A stretch of 7,384 bases of DNA from assembly GCA_964548955.1 (NCBI GenBank), contig CAZJTP010000213.1:1-7384 (forward strand), read 5' to 3'. This document shows positions 1-6,330 of this stretch, piece after piece. Position numbers and translations under genes: made by a program. Position 1 is the first letter of the stretch. Every line of letters begins with the position of its first letter. Origin of the DNA: GCA-020344555 sp964548955. GTDB taxonomy: Bacteria; Planctomycetota; Phycisphaerae; UBA1845. The notes under the pieces are model-generated. The model was not told the origin of the DNA and ran no database searches. It was given only the letters and a program-made list of their open reading frames with translations.

Positions 1-23
1 GGGATTTTCCCAGCGGGAACCCC
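1..23 (-). terminator. Possible hairpin after the phosphoesterase-like gene
   Basis: Just past the stop codon of the minus-strand gene, TTCCC at 7-11 and GGGAA at 15-19 form an inverted repeat with a 3-base loop. It is flanked by GGG and CCC that could extend the stem imperfectly. There is no clear U-tract and the window edge cuts the context, so termination is only a suggestion. Confidence 0.25.
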
Positions 24-28
24 TCTCT

Positions 29-301
29 TCAAATTTCAACGATTAACCGGACATGTTCAAAATCCACGGTCCCGGTGTCGACCCGCCGGACGTGGCCGCG
101 ATCGCCGCTGACGGGCCCCTCATAGTCCAGAAAGCCCTTGCGGTGGTCGGCGAGCCGTTTCGCGGGGATGGGTAGGCTGGACCGGTCGACCGGCTCCCTA
201 GCGAGCTGCCAGGTCAGCAGAACGTCGCCCCGCTCAAGCATCAGGTCCCAGTGCTCGCCATCGGCGACCTGGTGATGTAGAATGACGAAGCGACTAGGCA
301 T
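29..301 (-). CDS. Stand-alone LigD 3'-phosphoesterase-like small protein
   Basis: This 90-residue protein resembles the N-terminal phosphoesterase (PE) domain of the bacterial DNA repair ligase LigD, which trims 3' ends during non-homologous end joining. Family-like features are the opening RFVILHHQ (residues 4-11), an H-x-D element at H17 and D19, TWQL (30-33), and RLADHRKGFLDYEGPVSG (49-66), with H53 and Y60 in the places of the second metal/phosphate-binding cluster. The canonical H-x-D-x-R motif reads HWDLM here, so the arginine is replaced by methionine. No ligase or polymerase domain is attached. At 90 residues it is shorter than a typical PE domain, and it is probably a minimal single-domain member. 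The start is the ATG at 299-301; no strong ribosome-binding site precedes it. It is divergent from the TPR lipoprotein gene. Family assignment is fairly secure; whether it is catalytically active or works in repair is not shown. Confidence 0.8.
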   Translation of the reverse strand: MPSRFVILHHQVADGEHWDLMLERGDVLLTWQLAREPVDRSSLPIPAKRLADHRKGFLDYEGPVSGDRGHVRRVDTGTVDFEHVRLIVEI

Positions 302-372
302 GGGACATTACATCCGACCTGGTGGCATGGACATCTGTGTATCGACTCTCACGAGGTTATGAGGTTAGAGCC

Positions 373-1095
373 ATGAACGACCTGCGAAAGAGGGCGCGGT
401 TAGGTTTTCCCCTTATTCTTGCCGCCGCCTGCGTGCTGTCGGGCCTGCTGCCCGGATGCGGCCCTAATTATCGTCAGTTGCGCTATGAGGGTCAAAAGGC
501 GATGCTGAAGGACAGTTACTGGCCTGCTCGTTACTTCTTCCGGCAAGCTGACGAGCTCAAGCCCCGGCAAATCGAGAACCTCCACGACTTGGCTGTGTGT
601 AGCGTCATGCTGGCCCGGAAGAGGTTCGAGGAGATGAATCATGCCGCCGCTATGCGCGAACTCGACTCCGCCATCGGGTTTTATTCCCAGGCGCTCGACG
701 TGCACCCGGGACATCAGGCCTCGATCGAGGGCAAGAATATCGCCCTGGAGCTCAAGGGGCAGTTTGACGAGGCGCTCAAGCACGCCGAGTGGGCGGCCGA
801 GTTCGTAGGACCCTCCGCTAAGCAGTACGTCTTCCTGGCCAAGGAACTCGAGCAGCGGGGCGATGTGGATGGGGCGCTGCTGCGCTATCGCCAGGCTGTC
901 GCCATGGAACCCGACAATCCCGAGGCCCACGTGGCCTTCGCCCGATTCCTATTGCGGCACCACAATGAACGGATGGCCATCCATCATCTGCAGGCAGCCT
1001 ATCACCTGAACCCTCTCGATGAGTGGGTCGTCGATCAGCTTGCCTCCCGCAGCGCCCTGCCGCCGCTCGTGCCCAAGTCGGGTACGACACCGTAG
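373..1095 (+). CDS. TPR-repeat lipoprotein
   Basis: The 240-residue product starts with a basic n-region (NDLRKRAR) and a hydrophobic stretch (about residues 11-26), ending in a lipobox-like LPGC with the candidate lipidated cysteine at C29. It is therefore probably exported and lipid-anchored. The rest is helical and TPR-like. The best repeats are about residues 149-182 (AKQYVFLAKELEQRGD, then ALLRYRQAVAMEPDN) and 183-216 (PEAHVAFARFLL, then AIHHLQAAYHLNPLD), with weaker units around 37-66, 67-114 and 117-148. TPR proteins serve as protein-binding scaffolds; no partner is evident here. The ATG at 373 is preferred because GAGG lies 8 bases upstream and the signal peptide then begins at a normal position. 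A GTG at 322 in the same frame would add 17 residues ahead of it. Proline at the -2 position of the lipobox is atypical. The C-terminus is a short proline-rich tail. Specific function is unknown. Confidence 0.88.
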   Translation: MNDLRKRARLGFPLILAAACVLSGLLPGCGPNYRQLRYEGQKAMLKDSYWPARYFFRQADELKPRQIENLHDLAVCSVMLARKRFEEMNHAAAMRELDSAIGFYSQALDVHPGHQASIEGKNIALELKGQFDEALKHAEWAAEFVGPSAKQYVFLAKELEQRGDVDGALLRYRQAVAMEPDNPEAHVAFARFLLRHHNERMAIHHLQAAYHLNPLDEWVVDQLASRSALPPLVPKSGTTP

Positions 1096-1125
1096 TGTCG
1101 TGTTCGGGAAGTCCTGCGAATACCT

Positions 1126-1200
1126 GAGCCACTGGCTTTAGCCTGCGCGGAGTTGTGCACGCGGTTGTCCCAACGAGGACCACGTGGGACAGGTTTTCCA
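1126..1200. repeat. Degenerate dispersed-repeat-like inverted repeats
   Basis: The stretch between two convergent genes contains CCACTGGCTTTAGCC (1129-1143), whose core GGCT-TT-AGCC is self-complementary. It also has a 7-bp perfect inverted repeat, TGTCCCA at 1166-1172 and TGGGACA at 1185-1191, with a 12-base loop, followed by GGTTTTCC. From memory, phrases of this kind recur as short intergenic repeats in planctomycete-like genomes, but that cannot be checked here. The second repeat could also act as a weak terminator for the TPR gene, since a run of four T follows its stem. Confidence 0.3.
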
Positions 1201-1273
1201 GCCTTTCTACGTACGTTGACGAGCACAACGAGCATCCGCGATCCTTCACCTAAACAGCCAAGGCGGAAGACAT

Positions 1274-1293
1274 CCCGGCCAAAGTACGCCGGG
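1274..1293. terminator. Possible terminator hairpin between convergent genes
   Basis: CCCGGC at 1274-1279 and GCCGGG at 1288-1293 form a perfect 6-bp stem with an 8-base loop. It lies 45 bases past the anti-sigma stop codon on the minus strand. There is no U-tract on either side, so it is at best a weak or factor-dependent termination structure. Confidence 0.2.
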
Positions 1294-1337
1294 CGCGGGC
1301 CGTTCTGGATAAGATGCAAACAGCATGAATCAGACCA

Positions 1338-2993
1338 CTAGCGCTCATCCTGTGATGATCCACGCTTCTTGTCTTTCGCCCCGGATGTCGGCTTGGCGCG
1401 TCTGACTGCTGGGGCCGGTTTGCCGTTGTCGGGTCCGGCCACGATCACTTGGACGACCAGGGTCACGTAGGGTTCGGTGGACCGGTCGACGACGAGTCCA
1501 CCGGCAGGTCGAGCATCACGTGCTTCCGTTTCCGCCCGGTATGTTGGTGCTTCTTCGGCAGTGCTTTCCGGGACGTTGGCCAATTTGTCGCGGCGTCGCC
1601 ACGACTCATCGAGCGCCTTCTTCCGGCGGTCAACCAGCGACGGCCGTTCCGCAGGGGCCGGAGCGCTGCGCTTCCTCTTGCCCTCTTTGCCGTGAATCCT
1701 CATATCTTCCCAAGCGGCCTGTTCAGCCATCCGGGTTTCGGGTTCGCCGGCGTCGGCGATGGCTGTCCCGGTGAGATCGGGAAGCTCTTGCGTTTCAGCA
1801 TCAGCGGTATCTGCATCGGATTCTCGTGTCGGCGCGAGCGACAGAATCTTAGGATCCAGCCCTATCGCCTCGAACAGCCCATCAAAGAGATCGTCCTTCC
1901 GCGCGGGCGGTTGACCGGGTGAAGCCCAAGCCGCTTCATCCCGTTCTATTGCTTCCGCCTCACGTCTGTCACCAACGATACGGCGTGTCGCGACGGCTGG
2001 GACCGGCTCCTCAAAACCGTATAGGGCGGTTCGCGCCCTCTCCAGCCCACGGATGGAAAACGGGCCGGCGACGAGTGCTACGCTATCGCTTGCGGGTGCA
2101 ACTCGGGCGAGCTCATCCATCATGCCGTCGAGCTCGCGACGCGAAGCGCGCATGAGAATTTGCCGCTGGTTGGTCTCGGTGAAGTTTGTACTCGGATCGC
2201 CCGGATAATAGAAGCTGCCCGCAGGCGCCGCCTTGCCCGCGTCGTCCGGCATCTTGTCGGACAGATTGACCGCGTGGCGTTCCGCGAGATAGGCCGTCAA
2301 CCGCTCTGTGACGGCGTCGCGCTGCACCTCATTCTGCACAGTCACCTTGAGTCGGACCGTTTCGTTGGCGAATGCATGGGTTCGAACTGAGGCCGCGCCG
2401 AGACCGGCCCCGAACTTCCGACCGATATCCGCCGTTGCGAGAAGACTTGATCGCTCGTCGCTCTTGGCGGCGGTTGATGCGATCCCGGTTCTTTCCCGTC
2501 GCGTTCTGGACGTCTCACGCCGGTCCTTAAGACGTGACACCATCTTGACATCGCCGAGTTCGCCCGCCTCGATGTCTGTTGACTTTTCCGGTGCGAGGGC
2601 CAACCGTTCTTGGCGCAGTGGTGTGTCCGGCTCGCGGTCGCCGATGAGAAATGGAAGGCCGATGGCGAGCAGGCAGATCGCGGCAGCCATGGACACCAAC
2701 GCGAAAATCGGGCTTCTTCGACCGCCCAGGCGCTCCTGTGGAGCGTCCGGCTCACCCAGCAGTTCGGACCGTTCCACGTGGAGCATTGCGTCCTCGGAGA
2801 TTGAGGTGGGTGCTCGATGCCGCGGAAGTGAGGAGACAAGATCGGCCGTGCGGCGCAGTTCCTCCAAAAGCCGCCGCGCGGACTCGTCTTCCCGCAGTCG
2901 GCGCTCGATCAGCTCCTCTTGCTCGCGGTTGAGTTCGCCGTCGAGATAGGAGGACAGCCACTCACCAAGTTCTTCTCGATTAATGTCCGACAT
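1338..2993 (-). CDS. Probable membrane-bound anti-sigma factor, zinc-less type
   Basis: The 551-residue protein begins with a short helical domain resembling the sigma-binding domain of anti-sigma factors: LSSYLDGELNREQEELIERR at about residues 13-32, followed by ESARRLLEELR. The H-x3-C-x2-C zinc ligands of the classical ZAS/zf-HC2 domain are absent. One transmembrane segment lies at about 95-117 (from IFALVSMAAAICLLAIG to LPFLIG). Beyond it is a long, charged, probably extracytoplasmic region. Part of it (about 211-312, from ETVRLKVTVQNE to DSVALVAGPF) looks like a folded alpha/beta domain; the remainder is rich in Arg, Glu, Ala and Pro and looks largely disordered. The ATG at 2993 is chosen because AGGTG precedes it by 10 bases. 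A GTG at 3017 in the same frame would overlap the sigma gene by 11 bases. The position directly after an ECF sigma gene supports the role: it would hold the sigma factor at the membrane until a signal arrives. The signal and the release mechanism are not visible. Confidence 0.78.
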   Translation of the reverse strand: MSDINREELGEWLSSYLDGELNREQEELIERRLREDESARRLLEELRRTADLVSSLPRHRAPTSISEDAMLHVERSELLGEPDAPQERLGGRRSPIFALVSMAAAICLLAIGLPFLIGDREPDTPLRQERLALAPEKSTDIEAGELGDVKMVSRLKDRRETSRTRRERTGIASTAAKSDERSSLLATADIGRKFGAGLGAASVRTHAFANETVRLKVTVQNEVQRDAVTERLTAYLAERHAVNLSDKMPDDAGKAAPAGSFYYPGDPSTNFTETNQRQILMRASRRELDGMMDELARVAPASDSVALVAGPFSIRGLERARTALYGFEEPVPAVATRRIVGDRREAEAIERDEAAWASPGQPPARKDDLFDGLFEAIGLDPKILSLAPTRESDADTADAETQELPDLTGTAIADAGEPETRMAEQAAWEDMRIHGKEGKRKRSAPAPAERPSLVDRRKKALDESWRRRDKLANVPESTAEEAPTYRAETEARDARPAGGLVVDRSTEPYVTLVVQVIVAGPDNGKPAPAVRRAKPTSGAKDKKRGSSQDER

Positions 2994-3006
2994 AGAGTGA
3001 ACGCAC

Positions 3007-3657
3007 CTACTCGTCACCAGTAACTGCCGGGCGGACGGTCTGATAAAGCGACATTCGTGCCCGGTGAAGTCGCGACTTCACCGTACCCGGCGGGATCTGG
3101 AGAATCTCACTGATTTCCCGGTAGTCGAATCCTTCAATGTCGCGCAAAACGACTACCGCGCGTTGGTCATCATCGAGATCTTGGAGCGCACGTGCGACAA
3201 CACCCTGCAGTTCGGTCTCGCTCGCCGCGCGGGCGGGATCGTCATCCTGCCCCCGGTTCACCCGCCTGGAAAGATCCTTCGCCTGCGACCCCGCCGGATG
3301 AGGTCCTTGCTCAAACGAAAACTCCCGCCGCCGCTGAGTCTGTCGGCGGTGGGACAGTGCCAGGTTGACCGCAACCCGGAAGATCCACGTGTAGAACCCG
3401 CTCTGCCCTCGGAAACCGGCGAGACCTTCGTAAGCCTTTAGAAAGGCCTCCTGAGTCAGATCACGGGCGTCTTCCAGATGCCCGCAGATTCTCCAGCACG
3501 CATTGAACACGCGGTCCTGGTATTTGCGCACCAACTCCCCGTACGCCTCGGTCTTACCAGCCTTGACCTTCTCGATAAGCTCGAAGTCCTCCAACGGTAC
3601 CGGGCGGGGTATCCTCCCCGAAGTCACCTGCCTCCTTGAATTTGGACGCCTAGCCAC
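3007..3657 (-). CDS. RNA polymerase sigma factor, ECF subfamily
   Basis: The 216-residue product has the two-domain layout of group IV (ECF) sigma factors. Region 2 spans about residues 36-106, with YQDRVFNACW, the -10-recognition/core-binding stretch DARDLTQEAFLKAYEGL (63-79), and GFYTWIFRVAVNLA. Region 4 spans about 148-206, with LDDDQRAVVVLRDIEGFDYR and the helix-turn-helix EISEILQIPPGTVKSRLHRA (181-200), which reads the -35 element. The linker (107-147) is basic then acidic. The start is uncertain. The GTG at 3657 gives a 20-residue basic N-terminal extension and has no obvious Shine-Dalgarno. An in-frame GTG at 3627 has AGGAGG only 3 bases upstream, which is unusually close. The downstream gene, 13 bases away, is the likely cognate anti-sigma factor, so the two are probably co-transcribed. 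Target genes are unknown. Confidence 0.93.
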   Translation of the reverse strand: MARRPNSRRQVTSGRIPRPVPLEDFELIEKVKAGKTEAYGELVRKYQDRVFNACWRICGHLEDARDLTQEAFLKAYEGLAGFRGQSGFYTWIFRVAVNLALSHRRQTQRRREFSFEQGPHPAGSQAKDLSRRVNRGQDDDPARAASETELQGVVARALQDLDDDQRAVVVLRDIEGFDYREISEILQIPPGTVKSRLHRARMSLYQTVRPAVTGDE

Positions 3658-3718
3658 CGCAAAGGTTCCCGAATGTGGAGTGATTTATCGGGCGTACCGT
3701 TACGCACACCCACACCCT

Positions 3719-3747
3719 ATCATGTCCCCTGGCTCTGCGCGGGTCAA
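3719..3747 (-). promoter_or_regulatory. Candidate sigma-70-type promoter for the sigma/anti-sigma unit
   Basis: Read on the minus strand, TTGACC (3747-3742) and CATGAT (3724-3719) are separated by 17 bases. This matches the -35 consensus at 5 of 6 positions and the -10 at 4 of 6. It lies 62 bases upstream of the GTG at 3657, which is a plausible leader length. Assignment rests only on consensus matching. Confidence 0.4.
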
Positions 3748-3818
3748 CGAGTGCGCTCGATGACAGCCGGCCCCGGCAGAAGAAAAGAAAAAAACGGGAA
3801 TTTCGGAGTGATCCCTTC

Positions 3819-3846
3819 TTGACACGCTGCCGTTATATCCTATTAT
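3819..3846 (+). promoter_or_regulatory. Strong sigma-70-type promoter of the ArsR-methyltransferase/ahcY operon
   Basis: TTGACA (3819-3824) is a perfect -35 box and TATTAT (3841-3846) matches the -10 consensus at 5 of 6 positions, with a 16-base spacer. Transcription would start near 3853, about 40 bases before the ATG at 3893. An A-rich tract at 3778-3794 lies upstream and might aid activity, although it is slightly far from the usual UP-element position. The -10 box falls within the palindrome at 3835-3862, so a bound protein would block RNA polymerase. Confidence 0.65.
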
Positions 3847-3862
3847 CCGGATAGTTAGATAT
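3835..3862. promoter_or_regulatory. Imperfect 28-bp palindrome, candidate ArsR-type operator
   Basis: Two 14-base arms meet between 3848 and 3849. The outer arms ATATC (3835-3839) and GATAT (3858-3862) pair perfectly, and the core TATCCGGATA (3844-3853) is a perfect palindrome. Overall 11 of 14 positions are complementary. Its length, dyad symmetry and AT-rich ends fit dimeric ArsR-family binding sites. It covers the -10 box and the predicted start of transcription of the operon whose first gene encodes an ArsR-type protein, so autorepression is the simplest reading. Binding itself is inferred. Confidence 0.6.
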
Positions 3863-3892
3863 TCCAATGGATCGGCATTTGGGTGCTCGGTG

Positions 3893-4855
3893 ATGGAACC
3901 GGAAGCGGTGCTCAAGGCTATGGCGGATCGAACGCGGGAGCGGACGCTCGGTGCGTTGCACAGGCATGAGCTGAGTGTCTCGGAACTCGTGGAGGTGCTC
4001 AACCAACCTCAGTCGACCGTCTCGCGACACTTGAAGATTCTGCGTAACGCCGGGCTCATCCGCGATCGTCGGGACGGGAACACGGTTCTATATTCGGTGT
4101 CCACCCCGCAGCGCAACGGCACGGTCTCGGACTTAACTGCCCGGCTACTTGCTTGGATCGCCGAGCAGCCCCTGGCTGATTCGATTGAGTCGCGTCTGGA
4201 GGCGGTGATTCGCCGGCGTCACGACATGAGCCATTGGTTTTTTGAGCGCGTCGGTCGTCAATGGGACGTGTTGCGCGAGGAGAGTTTCGGGTCGAGTTTT
4301 CATCTGGAGGCCTTTATCGGCCTGCTACCGCCTTCGTGGACCGTAGCGGATATCGGGACGGGTACGGGGTATCTCTTACCGACGCTCGCGCGACACTTTG
4401 AGCGGATCATTGGTGTCGAACCGGTCGACAAAATGTTCGAGGCGGCCCGTCACCGACTCGAGTACTACGGGATCGACAACGTTGAGCTGCGCTGCGGCGA
4501 CCTGGCGAAGTTGCCGATCCCGGATGAATCGGTTGACCTGGCCGTCGCCGTGCTGGTCCTGCATCATGTGCCGACGCCAAGGGATGCGATCGCGGAGTTG
4601 CGCCGGATCGTAGCGGCCGGCGGGTGTGTACTGATCGTCGAGCAGACCGCACATGATAATGAAGCGTTCCATGATCGGATGCAGGATCGGTGGTGGGGCT
4701 TTGAACCGGACGATGTTCTTGGATTACTGGAATCAATGGGTTTCGATGAGGTTCGATCTCGCCGGCTTGTTACGGTGAAGCGGGCCGACGACGCGCCTGA
4801 GTTGTTCGTGATTACGGCACGCGTCGGGAAGCAATACGACTCCGAGAATGAGTAG
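3893..4855 (+). CDS. ArsR-family regulator fused to a SAM-dependent methyltransferase domain
   Basis: This 320-residue protein joins two domains. Residues 1 to about 80 form an ArsR-type winged helix: VLKAMADRTRERTLGALHRH, the recognition region QSTVSRHLKILRNAGLI (40-56), and the wing DRRDGNTVLYSV. The segment equivalent to the metal-binding ELCVCDL motif is ELSVSEL (26-32), so both cysteines are serines. Residues about 140-260 form a class I methyltransferase fold, with motif I DIGTGTG (153-159), an acidic residue after strand 2 (E176 in GVEP), a GD pair at 202-203, and LAVAVLVLHHVPTPRDA. It should bind SAM or SAH. It could be an active methyltransferase, a regulator using that domain as an SAH/SAM sensor, or both. 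The ATG at 3893 has GGGTG 7 bases upstream; a GTG directly before it at 3890 is an equivalent alternative. ahcY follows 47 bases downstream and is probably co-transcribed, which favours a role in the methylation cycle. The substrate is unknown. Confidence 0.92.
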   Translation: MEPEAVLKAMADRTRERTLGALHRHELSVSELVEVLNQPQSTVSRHLKILRNAGLIRDRRDGNTVLYSVSTPQRNGTVSDLTARLLAWIAEQPLADSIESRLEAVIRRRHDMSHWFFERVGRQWDVLREESFGSSFHLEAFIGLLPPSWTVADIGTGTGYLLPTLARHFERIIGVEPVDKMFEAARHRLEYYGIDNVELRCGDLAKLPIPDESVDLAVAVLVLHHVPTPRDAIAELRRIVAAGGCVLIVEQTAHDNEAFHDRMQDRWWGFEPDDVLGLLESMGFDEVRSRRLVTVKRADDAPELFVITARVGKQYDSENE

Positions 4856-4867
4856 GGATACTGTAAG

Positions 4868-4883
4868 TGCCAGAATAGTGGCA
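4868..4883 (+). other. Short inverted repeat in the ahcY leader
   Basis: TGCCA (4868-4872) and TGGCA (4879-4883) form a 5-bp stem with a 6-base loop, between the methyltransferase stop codon and the ahcY ribosome-binding site. The stem is short and has no U-tract, so it may be incidental, or may modestly influence mRNA processing or translation. It does not resemble the operator at 3835-3862. Confidence 0.15.
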
Positions 4884-4902
4884 TGAACAAAGGGAGATGG
4901 CG

Positions 4903-6330
<1,428 letters not shown>

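Noticed and set aside
400..1249. Minus-strand open frames opposite the TPR lipoprotein gene (400-930 and 818-1249)
   Set aside because: The plus strand carries a signal peptide, lipobox and TPR repeats; the antisense frames show nothing recognisable. The 818-1249 frame also runs through the repeat-like intergenic DNA.
1449..2949. Several plus-strand open frames opposite the anti-sigma gene (for example 1449-1922 and 2308-2949)
   Set aside because: They are Arg/Ser-rich antisense shadows of a well-supported coding frame, with no recognisable domains.
3766..3777. GCCGG-CC-CCGGC inverted repeat followed by an A-rich tract, considered as a terminator
   Set aside because: The loop is only two bases, the tract after it is A rather than T on the plus strand, and no gene ends there.
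4856..4902. SAH or SAM riboswitch upstream of ahcY
   Set aside because: The leader is only 47 bases, and I could not recognise the conserved core of a known SAH or SAM riboswitch in it or in the 3853-3892 leader.
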